A DNA stretch of 64,000 nt, taken from positions 2,294,001-2,358,000 of the forward strand of contig NW_027480492.1 of the NCBI RefSeq assembly GCF_051401765.1, written 5' to 3'. Position numbers and translations under genes: made by a program. This document shows, piece by piece, positions 36,198-48,740 of the stretch. This DNA comes from Calliopsis andreniformis (Eukaryota; Arthropoda; Insecta; Hymenoptera; Andrenidae). Below the pieces are notes generated by a model. The model was given only the letters and a program-made list of their open reading frames with translations. It was not told the DNA's origin and ran no database searches. How positions within the stretch are numbered: the first letter of the stretch is position 1; each line of letters starts with the position of its first letter.

Positions 36198-38566
36198 AAT
36201 AGAATATCCTGAATTCTCATTGTACAATACTCAATCCACAAAATTCAATAATCAAATCTCAATCCTCAAACATCAATTCTCAGCACTCAATCCTCAATAC
36301 TCAGTCCTCTCTCTTCAACCCTCCATCCTCAATCCTCAATCCTCAAGCGTCAATCCTCAACCCTCAATCCTCAACCCTCAATCCTCAGTCCTCAACCTCA
36401 ATCCGGAATCCTCAATTCTGAATCCTCAATCTTCAGCCGTCAGTCCTCAACAATCAATTGTCAATCCTCAATCCTCAATAGAATATCCTCAATTCACAGC
36501 TTTCAATACTCAATCCCCATTCTTCAATCTTCATATATCAATCCACAAACATCAATTCTCATTACTCAACGCTCAACACTCAGTTCTCAATCTTCAATCC
36601 TCAATCCTCAATCCTCAATCCTCAATCCTCAATCCTCAGTAATCAATCCTCAATCTTCAATACTGAATCGTCAATCCTCAGTCCTCAATCCTCAATCCTC
36701 AATTCCCTTTCCTCAAACCTCAATCCTCAACCCTCAGTCCTCATCCTCAATCCTCAATCCTCAATCCTCAATCCTCAATCTTCAATCCTCAATACTCAAT
36801 CCTCAATCCTCAGCCCTCATCCTCAATCCTCAATCCTCAATTCTCAGTCCTCAATCCTCAATCCTCAATTCTCAATCCTCAATCATCAGTCCTCAGCCCT
36901 CAAACCTCAATCCTCAACCCTCAGCCCTCATCCTTAATCCTCAGTCCTCAATCCTCAATCCTCAATCCTTAATCCTCAATCCCCAATCTTCAATCCTCAG
37001 TCCCAAATCCTCAGTCTTCAATACTCAATCCTCAATCCTCAATCTTCGATCCTCAATACTCAATCTTCAATCCGCAATCCTCAATCCTCAATTCTCAATC
37101 CTCAACCCTCGTTCTTCAATCCTCAATACCCAATCCTGAATCTTCAATCCTCAATCCTCAATCCTCAACTCTCAATCCTCAATCCTCAATACTCAGACCT
37201 CAAACATCAATACTCAACCCTCAGTCCACGTCCTCTTTCCACAACCCTCAATCCTCAATCCTCAATCTTCAATCCTCAATCCCCTATCCTCAATACTCAA
37301 TCCTCAATCCTCAATCCTCAATCCTCGATCCACAATCCCCAATCGTCAATCCTCAATCCTCAACCATCAATCCTCAATCCTCGATCCCCAATCCTCAATC
37401 CTCAATCCTCAATCCTCAAACCTCAACCTTCAATGCTCAACCATTAATCCTGAATCCTCAATCCTCAATCCTCAATCCTCAATCCTCAATTCCCAATCCT
37501 CATTAGAATATCCTCAATTGTCAGTTTTCTATACTCAATCCTCAATCTTCAATATTCAAATCTCAATCCTCAAACCTCAAACCTCAATCCTCAATGATCA
37601 ATCCTCAATCCGCAATCCTCAGTCCTCAACACTCAGCCCTCATCCTCAAGCCTCAATCCTCAATCCTCAATCCTCAATCTTCAATCCTCAGTACTCTACC
37701 TTCAATCCTCAATCCTCAGTCCTCAAACCGCAATTCTGAATTCTCAATCCTGAATCCTCAATATTCAGCCCTCAGCCCTCAACAATCAGTTGTCAATCCT
37801 CAGTCCCAAATCCTCAATCCTCAACCCTCAGTCCTCATCCTAAATTCTCAATTCTCAGTCCTCAATCCTCAATCCTCAATCCTCAATCCCCAATGGTCAA
37901 TCCACAATCCTCAACCATCAACCCTCAGTCCTCATCCTCAATTCTCAATTCTCAATCCTCAATCCTCAATCCTCAATCCTCAATCCTCAGCCCTCATCCT
38001 CAATCCTCAATCCTCAGTTCTCAGTCCTCAATCCTCAATCCCCAATGGTCAATCCACAATCCTCAACCATCAACCCTCAGTCCTCAATTCACAATCCTCA
38101 ATCCTCAATCTTCAATTCTCAATACTCAATCTTCAATACTCAATCCTCAATTCTCAATCCTCAATACTCAATCCTCAATCCTCGATCCTCAATCCTCAAT
38201 CCTCATGCTTCAATCCTCAATACCCAATCCTCAATCTTCAATCCTCAGTCCTCAATCCTGAATTCTCAATCCTCAATCCTCAATCCCCACACCTCAAACA
38301 TCAATACTCAACCCTCAGTCCTCGTCCTCAATCCACAACTCTCAATCCTCAATCCTCAATCCTCAAACCTCAATCCTCAACCGTCAGTCCTCTTCCTCAA
38401 CCCTCAAACATCAATACTCAATCCTCAATCTTCAATCATCAATACTCAATCTTCTATCCTCAATCCTCAATCCTCAATCCTCAATCCCCAACCCTCAATA
38501 TTCAGCACACAACCCTCAACCATCAACCCTCAATACTCAACCATCAATCCACAATTCTCAATACAC
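36198..38566 (+). repeat. HOR unit gamma-2, truncated (2,369 bp)
   Basis: B (36,198) and A2 match gamma-1 (offset 10,581). Unlike gamma-1 it continues into G, an M segment with CTCAACCCTCGTTCTTC in place of CCGCGTTC, and D (about 37,502) and J. The J to A1 part is then replaced near 37,880 by heptads containing CCCCAATGGTCAATCC twice (near 37,888 and 38,040), also seen at 249-265. The last part joins flank-type sequence and a flank-type B. Confidence 0.85.
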
Positions 38567-39483
38567 AATAGAATATCCCGAATTCTCATGGTTCAATACT
38601 CAATCCTCAATATTCAATAATCAAATCTCAATCCTCAAACATCAATTCTCAACACTCAATCCTCAATACTCATTCCTCTCTCTTCATTCCTCGATCCTCA
38701 ATCCTCAATCCTCAAGCGTCAATCCTCAATCCTCAATCCTCAGCCCTCAATCCTCAGTCCTCAAACCTCAATCCGGAATCCTCAATCCTGAATCCTCAAT
38801 CTTCAGCCGTCAGTCCTCAACAATCAATTGTCAATCCTCAATTTTCAATCCTCAATCCTCAATCCGCAATCCTCAATCCTCAATCTTAAATCCTCAATAC
38901 TCAATCTTCAATCCGCAATCTTCAATCCTCAATCCTCAATCCTCAATCCTCAATCCTCAATCCTCAACCCTCAATCTTCAATCCTCAATACTCAATCTTC
39001 AATCCTCAATCCTCAATCCTCAATCCTCAATCCTCAATCCTCAATCCTCAATCCTCAAACTTCAATCCTCACTCCTCAATCTTCAATCCTCAATACTCAA
39101 CCTTCAATCCTCAACCCTCAGTCCTCAAACCTCAATCCTTATTCTTCAATCCTCAATACCCAATCCTCAATCTTCAATCCTCAATCCTCAATCCTCAATT
39201 CTCAATCCTCAATCCTCAGTCCTCAGCCCTCAAACCTCAATCCTCAACCCTCAGTCCTCATCCTCAATCCTCAATCCTCAATCCTCAATCCTCAATCCTC
39301 AATCTTCAATCCTCAATACTCAATCTTCAATCCTCAATCCTCAATACTAAATCCTCAACACTCAGTCCTCAATCCTCAATCCTCATTCCTCAAACCTCAA
39401 TCCTCAACCCTCAGACCTCATTCTCAATTCTCAATTCTCAATCCTCAATCCTCAATCTTCAATCCTCAATCCTCAATCCTCAA
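38567..39483 (+). repeat. Flank-type B and heptad tract (like 5.1-6.0 kb)
   Basis: B at 38,567 has TATCCCGAATTC (TATCCTGAATTC elsewhere) and the ATACACAATAG allele shared with 5,121 and 9,606. The heptad before AATCCGG is full length, as in the left flank. The A2 lead-in breaks off near 38,830, as at 5,390. The tract then carries ordinary heptads with AATCTTC. Confidence 0.75.
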
Positions 39484-40285
39484 TTCCCAATCCTCATTAG
39501 AATATCCTCAACAGTCAGTTTTCTATACTCAATCCTCAATCTTCAATATTCAAATCTCAATCCTCAATGAACAATCCTCAATCTGCAATCCTCAGTCCTC
39601 AAACTTCATTCCTCAATATTCAATGCTCAACCCTCAATTCACAACACTCAATCCTGAATTATCAGTGCTCTATACTCAATCCTCAAACCTCAATCCTCAA
39701 TATTCGATCATCAATCAATCCTAAATACTCAATCCTCAATCCTCAATCCTCAATCCTCAATCCTCAATCCTCAATACAGTATTCTCAATTCTGTGTCTTG
39801 AAACCACAATCCTCAACCCTCAACCTGCAAATCGGCATCCTCGAACCTCAGTCCTCAAATCCCAATCCTCAATGCTCAATCCACAATCCTCAACGCTCAA
39901 TACTCAATCCTCAATCGTCAATCGTCTATCCTCGGCCGCCAATCCTCTGTACCCAATCGTCAATACTCAATTCACAATCTTCAATAGATTGTCGTCAATT
40001 CTCAGATTTCAATACTCAATCTACAACCTTCAATCTTCAAATCTCAAACCTCAAACATCAATTCTCAACACTCAATACTCAACCCACAGTTTTCAATCTT
40101 AAATCCACAATCCTCAATCCTCAATACTCAACCCACAGTTTTCAATCTTAAATCCACAATCCTCAATCCTCAATCCTCATTCCTCAAACCTCAATCCTCA
40201 ACCCTCAGACCTCATTCTCAATTCTCAATTCTCAATCCTCAATCCTCAATCCTCAATCCTCAATCCTCAATAATCAATCTCCAAT
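39484..40285 (+). repeat. T block, copy 2
   Basis: Counterpart of 1,041-2,150 (offset 38,423 at the start, 38,136 after an internal deletion). It contains D (about 39,496, with CTCAACAGTCAG in place of CTCAATTGTCAG), AATACAGTATTCTC, CTGTGTCTTGAAACC, GCAAATCGGCATCC and TCCTCGGCCGCCAATC. These variants occur nowhere else in the window. Confidence 0.85.
40073..40170 (+). repeat. 49-bp tandem duplication within T block
   Basis: AACCCACAGTTTTCAATC starts at 40,081 and again at 40,130, exactly seven heptads apart, both followed by TTAAATCCAC. The other T block has one copy (near 1,666). Small recent expansion in whole heptads. Confidence 0.88.
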
Positions 40286-41943
40286 CCTAGATCCTCACTC
40301 CCCAATCTTCAATCCTTAATCCTCAATCTTCAATCCTCATTCCCCAGTCCTCAATCTTCAATCCTCAATGCTCAATCCTCAATCCTCAATCCTCAATCCT
40401 CAGTCCTCAATCCACAATCCTCAACCCTCCAACCTCAATCCTCGACCGTGAGTCCTCGTCCTCAATCCTCAAACCTCAATCCTCAATCCTCAATCTACAA
40501 TCATCAATACTCAATCTTCAATCCTCAATCCTCAATCCTCAATCCTCTATCCTCAATCCTCAATATTCAACACACAATCCTCAGCCATGAATCCTCAATA
40601 CTCAACCATCAATCCTCAATTCTCAATACCCAGTAGAATATCCTGAATTCTCATGGTTCAATACTCAATCCACAAAATTCAATAATCAAATCTCAATCTT
40701 CAAACATCAATTCTCAGCACTCAATCCTCAATAGTCAGTCCTCTCTCTTCAATCCTCCATCCTCAATCCTCAATCCTCAAGCGTCAATCCTCAACCCTCA
40801 ATCCTCAACCCTCAATCCTCAGTCCTCAATCCTCAATCCGGAATCCTCAATTCTGAATCCTCAATCTTCAGCCGTCAGTCCTCAACAATCAATTGTCAAT
40901 CCTCAATCCTCAATAGAATATCCTCAATTCACAGCTTTCAATACTCAATCCCCATTCTTCAATCTTCATATATCAATCCACAAACATCAATTCTCATCAC
41001 TCAACGCTCAACACTCAGTTCTCAATCTTCAATCCTCAATCCTCAATCCTCAATCCTCAATCCTCAATCCTCAATCCTCAGTAATCAATCCTCAATCTTC
41101 AATACTGAATCGTCAATCCTCAGTCCTCAATCCTCAATCCTCAATTCTCTTTCCTCAAACCTCAATCCTCAACCCTCAGTCCTCATCCTCAAACCTCAAT
41201 CTTCAATCCTCAATCCTCAATCTTCAATCCTCAATACTCAATCCTCAATCCTCAGCCCTCATCCTCAATCCTCAATCCTCAATTCTCAGTCCTCAATCCT
41301 CAATCCTCAATTCTCAATCCTCAATCATCAGTCCTCAGCCCTCAAACATCAATCCTCAACCCTCAGCCCTCATCCTTAATCCTCAGTCCTCAATCCTCAA
41401 TCCTCAATCCTTAATCCTCAATCCCCAATCTTCAATCCTCAGTCCCAAATCCTCAGTCTTCAATACTCAACCCTCAATCCTCAATCTTCGATCCTCAATA
41501 CTCAATCTTCAATCCGCAATCCTCAATCCTCAATTCTCAATCCTCAATCCTCATTCTTCAATCCTCAATACCCAATCCTGAATCTTCAATCCTCAATCCT
41601 CAATCCTCAACTCTCAATCCTCAATCCTCAATACTCAGACCTCAAACATCAATACTCAACCCTCAGTCCACGTCCTCTTTCCACAACCCTCAATCCTCAA
41701 TCCTCAATCTTCAATCCTCAATCCCCTATCCTCAATCCTCAATCCTCAATCCTCAATCCTCAATCCTCGATCCACAATCCCCAATCGTCAATACTCAATC
41801 CTCAACCATCAACCCTCAATCCTCGATCCCCAATCCTCAATCCTCAATCCTCAATCCTCAAACCTCAACCTTCAATGCTCAACCATTAATCCTGAATCCT
41901 CAATCCTCAATCCTCAATCCTCAATCCTCAATTCCCAATCCTC
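40286..41943 (+). repeat. F - B - A2 - G - M series (flank type)
   Basis: F (40,286), CTCGACCGTGAGTCC, a B variant with CAGTAGAATATCC (near 40,632), A2 (about 40,912), G segment and an M segment in which CCGCGTTC is CCTCATTC. CCATGAATCC precedes B, as at 2.4 kb. AATCCGG is preceded by a full AATCCTC heptad, the apparent ancestral state. Confidence 0.8.
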
Positions 41944-43343
41944 ATTAGAATATCCTCAATTGTCAGTTTTCTATACTGAATCCTCAATCTTCAATATTCA
42001 AATCTCAATCCTCAAACCTCAAACCTCAATCCTCAATGATCAATCCTCAACCCGCAATCCTCAGTCCTCAACCCTCAGCCCTCATCCTCAAGCCTCAATC
42101 CTCAATCCTCAATACTCAATCTTCAATCCTCAATACTCTACCTTCAATCCTGAATCCTCAGTCCTCAAACCTCAATTCTGAATTCTCAATCCAGAATCCT
42201 CAATCTTCAGCCCTCAGCCCTCAACAATCAGTTGTCAATCCTCAGTCCCAAATCCTCAATCCTCAACCCTCAGTCTTCATCCTAAATTATCAATTCTCAG
42301 TCCTCAATCCTCAATCCTCAATCCTCAACCCACAGCCCTCATCCTCAATCCACAACCCTCAATCCACAATCCTCAATCTTCAATCCTCAATCCTCAATCC
42401 TCAATCCTCAATCCTCAATCCTCATTCTTCAATCCTCAAAACCCAATCCTGAATCTTCAGACCTCAAACATCAATACTCAACCCTCAGTCCTCGTCCTCA
42501 ATCCACAACACTCAATCCTCAATCCTCAATCTTCAATCCTCAATCCTCTATCCTCAATCCTCAATCCTCAATCCTCAGTCCTCAAACCTCAATCCTGAAT
42601 CCTCAATTCTGAATCCTCAATCTTCAGCCGTCAGTCCTCAACAATCAATTGTCAATCCTCAATCCTCAATAGAATATCCTCAATCCACAGTTTTCAGTAC
42701 TCAATCCCCATTCTTCAATCTTCATATATCAATCCACAAACATCAATTCTCATCACTCAACCCTCAACACTCAGTCCTTAATCTTCAATCCTCAATCCTC
42801 AATCCTCAATCTTCAATCCTCAATCCTCAATTCTCAATCCTCAATATTCAATCCTCAATCCTCGATCCTCAATCCTCAATCCTCAATCCTCAATCCTCAG
42901 TAATCAATCCTCAATCTTCAATACTGAATCGTCAATCTTCAGTCCTCAATCCTCAATCCTCAATTCTCTTTCCTCAAACCTCAATCCTCAACCCTCAGCC
43001 CTCATCCTTAATCCTCAGTCCTCAATCCTCAATCCTCAATCTTCAATCCTCAATACTGAACCATCAATCCTTAATCCTCAGTCCTCAAAACCTCAATTCT
43101 GAATTATCAATCCTGAATCCTCAACCTTCAGCCCTCAGCCCTCAACAATCAGTTGTCAAACCTCAGTCCCAAATCCTCAATCCTCAACCCTCAGTCCTCA
43201 TCCTAAATTCTCAATTCTCAGTCCTCAATCCTCAATCCTCAATCCTCAATCCACAGCCCTCATCCTCAATCCTCAATCCTCAACCCTCAGCCCTCATCCT
43301 TAATCCTCAGTACTCAATCCTCAATCCTCAATTCCCAATCCTC
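41944..43343 (+). repeat. ~1.4-kb HOR unit 1 (D - J - A - J2)
   Basis: D landmarks at about 41,944, 43,344 and 44,730 mark units of 1,400 and 1,386 bp, both whole numbers of heptads (200 and 198). Content: D with CTATACTGAATCC, J, an A landmark with CTCAATCCACAG and CAGTACTC (about 42,667), and a second J preceded by the 8-base heptad AAAACCTC (near 43,087). Unit 1 has lost some heptads after 42,450 and gained a short A1-tail insert at about 42,800-42,880. Confidence 0.85.
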
Positions 43344-44729
43344 ATTAGAATATCCTCAATTGTCAGTTTTCTATACTGAATCCTCAATCTTCAATATTCA
43401 AATCTCAATCCTCAAACCTCAAACCTCAATCCTCAATGATCAATCCTCAACCCGCAATCCTCAATCCTCAACCCTCAGCCCTCATCCTCAAGCCTCAATC
43501 CTCAATCCTCAATACTCAATCTTCAATCCTCAATACTCTACCTTCAATCCTGAATCCTCAGTCCTCAAACCTCAATTCTGAATTCTCAATCCTGAATCCT
43601 CAATCTTCAGCCCTCAGCCCTCAACAATCAGTTGTCAATCCTCAGTCCCAAATCCTCAATCCTCAACCCTCAGTCTTCATCCTAAATTCTCAATTCTCAG
43701 TCCTCAATCCTCAATCCTCAATCCTCAACCCACAACCCTCATCCTCAATCCACAACCCTCAATCCACAATCCTCAACCTTCAATCCTCAATCCTCAATCC
43801 TCAATCCTCAATCCTCAATCCTCATTCTTCAATCCTCAATACCCAATCCTGAATCTTCAATCCTCAATCCTCAATCCTCAATTCTCAATCCTCAATCCTC
43901 AATCCTCAGACCTCAAACATCAATACTCAACCCTCAGTCCTCGTCCTCAATCCACAACACTCAATCCTCAATCCTCAATCTTCAATCCTCAATCCTCTAT
44001 CCTCAATCCTCAATCCTCAATCCTCAGTCCTCAAACCTCAATCCTGAATCCTCAATTCTGAATCCTCAATCTTCAGCCGTCAGTCCTCAACAATCAATTG
44101 TCAATCCTCAATCCTCAATAGAATATCCTCAATCCACAGTTTTCAGTACTCAATCCCCATTCTTCAATCTTCATATATCAATCCACAAACATCAATTCTC
44201 ATCACTCAACCCTCAACACTCAGTCCTCAATCTTCAATCCTCAATCCTCAATCCTCAATCCTCAATCCTCAATCCTCAATCCTCAGTAATCAATCCTCAA
44301 TCTTCAATACTGAATCGTCAATCCTCAGTCCTCAATCCTCAATCCTCAATTCTCTTTCCTCAAACCTCAATCCTCAACCCTCAGCCCTCATCCTTAATCC
44401 TCAGTCCTCAATCCTCAATCCTCAATCTTCAATCCTCAATACTGAACCATCAATCCTTAATCCTCAGTCCTCAAAACCTCAATTCTGAATTATCAATCCT
44501 GAATCCTCAACCTTCAGCCCTCAGCCCTCAACAATCAGTTGTCAAACCTCAGTCCCAAATCCTCAATCCTCAACCCTCAGTCCTCATCCTAAATTCTCAA
44601 TTCTCAGTCCTCAATCCTCAATCCTCAATCCTCAATCCACAGCCCTCATCCTCAATCCTCAATCCTCAACCCTCAGCCCTCATCCTTAATCCTCAGTACT
44701 CAATCCTCAATCCTCAATTCCCAATCCTC
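43344..44729 (+). repeat. ~1.4-kb HOR unit 2
   Basis: Same order as unit 1 with A near 44,105 and the AAAACCTC marker near 44,475. It matches unit 3 closely. CCCACAACCC near 43,732 replaces CCCACAGCCC of the others. Confidence 0.88.
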
Positions 44730-46095
44730 ATTAGAATATCCTCAATTGTCAGTTTTCTATACTGAATCCTCAATCTTCCATATTCAAATCTCAATCCTCA
44801 AACCTCAAACCTCAATCCTCAATGATCAATCCTCAACCCGCAATCCTCAGTCCTCAACCCTCAGCCCTCATCCTCAAGCCTCAATCCTCAATCCTCAATA
44901 CTCAATCTTCAATCCTCAATACTCTACCTTCAATCCTGAATCCTCAGTCCTCAAACCTCAATTCTGAATTCTCAATCCTGAATCCTCAATCTTCAGCCCT
45001 CAGCCCTCAACAATCAGTTGTCAATCCTCAGTCCCAAATCCTCAATCCTCAACCCTCAGTCTTCATCCTAAATTCTCAATTCTCAGTCCTCAATCCTCAA
45101 TCCTCAATCCTCAACCCACAGCCCTCATCCTCAATCCACAACCCTCAATCCACAATCCTCAATCTTCAATCCTCAATCCTCAATCCTCAATCCTCAATCC
45201 TCAATCCTCATTCATCAATCCTCAATACCCAATCCTGAATCTTCAATCCTCAATCCTCAATCCTCAATTCTCAATCCTCAATCCTCAATCCTCAGACCTC
45301 AAACATCAGTACTCAACCCTCAGTCCTCGTCCTCAATCCACAACACTCAATCCTCAATCCTCAATCTTCAATCCTCAATCCTCTATCCTCAATCCTCAAT
45401 CCTCAATCCTCAGTCCTCAAACCTCAATCTTGAATCCTCAATTCTGAATCCTCAATCTTCAGCCGTCAGTCCTCAACAATCAATTGTCAATCCTCAATCC
45501 TCAATAGAATATCCTCAATCCACAGTTTTCAGTACTCAATCCCCATTCTTCAATCTTCATATATCAATCCACAAACATCAATTCTCATCACTCAACCCTC
45601 AACACTCAGTCCTCAATCTTCAATCCTCAATCCTCAATCCTCAATCCTCAATCCTCAATCCTCAATCCTCAGTAATCAATCCTCAATCTTCAATACTGAA
45701 TCGTCAATCCTCAGTCCTCAATCCTCAATCCTCAATTCTCTTTCCTCAAACCTCAATCCTCAACCCTCAGCCCTCCTCCTTAATCCTCAGTCCTCAATCC
45801 TCAATCCTCAATCTTCAATCCTCAATACTGAACCATCAATCCTTAATCCTCAGTCCTCAAAACCTCAATTCTGAATTATCAATCCTGAATCCTCAACCTT
45901 CAGCCCTCAGCCCTCAACAATCAGTTGTCAAACCTCAGTCCCAAATCCTCAATCCTCAACCCTCAGTCCTCATCCTAAATTCTCAATTCTCAGTCCTCAA
46001 TCCTCAATCCTCAATCCTCAATCCACAGCCCTCATCCTCAATCCTCAATCCTCAACCCTCAGCCCTCATCCTTAATCCTCAGTACTCAATCCTCA
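44730..46095 (+). repeat. ~1.4-kb HOR unit 3
   Basis: Same order, A near 45,500, AAAACCTC near 45,857. Private variants: CTTCCATATTC in D and CCCTCCTCCTTAATCC near 45,771. The D expected near 46,116 is replaced by Q-array sequence (CAGTACTC, AATCTTGAATCC). Confidence 0.87.
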
Positions 46096-47225
46096 ATCCT
46101 CAATCTTGAATCCTCAATACTGAACCTTCAATCCTCAGTCCTCAGTCCTCAAACCTCAATTCTGAATTATCAATCCTGAATCCTCAATCTTCAGCCCTCA
46201 GCCCTCAACAATCAGTTGTCAATCCGCAGTTGCAAATCCTCAACCCTCAGTCCTCATCCTAAATTCTCAATTCTCAATCCTCAATCCTCAATCCTCAATC
46301 CTCAACCCTCAGCCCTCATCCTCAATCCTCAATCCTCAATTCCCAGTCCTCAATCCTCAATCCTCAACTCTCAATCCTCAATCCTCAGTCCTCACTCCTC
46401 AAACCTCAATCCTCAACCCTCAGCCCTCATCCTCAATCCTCAATCCTCAGTCCTCAATCCTCAATCCTCAACTCTCAATCCTCATTCCTCACACCTCAAT
46501 CCTCAACCCTCAGTCCTCATCCTCAGTTCTCAATTCTGAATCCTCAATCCTCAATCCTCAATCCTCAATCCTCAATCCTCAACCCTCAATCCTCATTCCT
46601 CAAACCTCAATCCTCAACCCTCAGTCCTCATTCTCAATTCTCAATTCTCAATCCTCAATCCTCATTCCTCAATCCACAATCCTCAATCCTCAATAATCAA
46701 TCTCCAATCCTAGATCCTCACTCCCCAATCTTCAACCCTTAATCCTCACTCTTCAATCCTCATTCCCCAGTCCTCAATCTTCAATCCTCAATGCTCAATC
46801 CTCAATCCTCAATCCTCAATCCTCAGTCCTCAATCCACAATCCTCAACCCTCCAACCTCAATCCTCGACCGTGAGTCCTCGTCCTCAATCCTCAAACCTC
46901 AATCCTCAATCCTCAATCTACAATCATCAATACTCAATCTTCAATCCTCAATCCTCAATCCTAAATCCTCAATCCTCAGTCCTCAATATTCAACACACAA
47001 TCCTCAGCCATCAATCCTCAATACTCAACCATCAATCCTCAATTCTCAATACTCAATTGAATATCCTGAATTCTCATGGTTCAATACTCAATCCACAAAA
47101 TTCAATAATCAAATCTCAATCCTCAAACATCAATCCTCAGCACTCAATCTTCAATACTCAGTCCTCTCTCATCAATCCTCCATCCTCAATCCTGAATCCT
47201 CAAGCGTCAATCCTCAATCCTCAAT
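46096..47225 (+). repeat. Q unit 1 (CGCAGTTGC - F - B)
   Basis: A J landmark with GTCAATCCGCAGTTGC (marker at 46,225) is followed by CTCACACC heptads, F (46,708) with CTCGACCGTGAGTCC, and a B variant whose start reads AATTGAATATCCTG (47,055). The heptad before B is CCATCAATCC. The unit recurs at 48,763-49,890 with exact offset 2,667. Confidence 0.87.
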
Positions 47226-48740
47226 CCTCAATCCTCAATCCTTAATCCTCAATCCCCAATCTTCAATCCTCAGTCCCAAATCCTCAGTCTTCAATACTCA
47301 ACCCTCAATCCTCAATCTTCGATCCTCAATACTCAATCTTCAATCCGCAATCCTCAATCCTCAATTCTCAATCCTCAATCCTCATTCTTCAATCCTCAAT
47401 ACTCAATCCTGAATCTTCAATCCTCAATCCTCAATCCTCAACTCTCAATCCTCAATCCTCAATACTCAGACCTCATCCTTAATCCTCAGTACTCAATCCT
47501 CAATCCTCAATCTTGAATCCTCAATACTGAACCTTCAATCCTCAGTCCTCAGTCCTCAAACCTCAATTCTGAATTATCAATCCTGAATCCTCAATCTTCA
47601 GCCCTCAGCCCTCAACAATCAGTTGTCAATCCGCAGTTGCAAATCCTCAACCCTCAGTCCTCATCCTAAATTCTCAATTCTCAATCCTCAATCCTCAATC
47701 CTCAATCCTCAACCCTCAGCCCTCATCCTCAATCCTCAATCCTCAATTCCCAGTCCTCAATCCTCAATCCTCAACTCTCAATCCTCAATCCTCAGTCCTC
47801 ACTCCTCAAACCTCAATCCTCAACCCTCAGCCCTCATTCTCAATCCACAACCCTCAATCCACAATCCTCAATCTTCAATCCTCAATCCTCAATCCTCAAT
47901 CCTCAATCCTCAATCCTCATTCTTCAATCCTCAATACCCAATCCTGAATCTTCAGACCTCAAACATCAATACTCAACCCTCAGTCCTCGTCCTCAATCCA
48001 CAACACTCAATCCTCAATCCTCAATCTTCAATCCTCAATCCTCTATCCTCAATCCTCAATCCTCAATCCTCAGTCCTCAAACCTCAATCCTGAATCCTCA
48101 ATTCTGAATCCTCAATCTTCAGCCGTCAGTCCTCAACAATCAATTGTCAATCCTCAATCCTCAATAGAATATCCTCAATCCACAGTTTTCAGTACTCAAT
48201 CCCCATTCTTCAATCTTCATATATCAATCCACAAACATCAATTCTCATCACTCAACCCTCAACACTCAGTCCTCAATCTTCAATCCTCAATCCTCAATCC
48301 TCAATCCTCAATCCTCAATCCTCAATCCTCAGTAATCAATCCTCAATCTTCAATACTGAATCGTCAATCTTCAGTCCTCAATCCTCAATCCTCAATTCTC
48401 TTTCCTCAAACCTCAATCCTCAACCCTCAGCCCTCATCCTTAATCCTCAGTCCTCAATCCTCAATCCTCAATCTTCAATCCTCAATACTGAACCATCAAT
48501 CCTTAATCCTCAGTCCTCAAAACCTCAATTCTGAATTATCAATCCTGAATCCTCAACCTTCAGCCCTCAGCCCTCAACAATCAGTTGTCAAACCTCAGTC
48601 CCAAATCCTCAATCCTCAACCCTCAGTCCTCATCCTAAATTCTCAATTCTCAGTCCTCAATCCTCAATCCTCAATCCTCAATCCACAGCCCTCATCCTCA
48701 ATCCTCAATCCTCAACCCTCAGCCCTCATCCTTAATCCTC
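47226..48740 (+). repeat. M-like segment, Q unit 2 fragment and an A - J2 segment
   Basis: 47,226-47,467 is M-like. 47,467-47,837 copies 46,060-46,430 (offset 1,407) with a second CGCAGTTGC (47,632). Near 47,838 it switches to sequence of 1.4-kb unit 1 (42,343 onward, offset 5,495) with A near 48,162 and the 8-base AAAACCTC near 48,517. It is thus a chimera of the two neighbouring arrays. Confidence 0.8.

Noticed and set aside
13790..36640. Large near-identical blocks as an assembly duplication error
   Set aside because: Not excluded, but each copy has private substitutions and different flanking events (466-bp gain, 1,178-bp duplication, 14-bp loss), which a simple assembly error would not produce. 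Long-read spanning would settle it.
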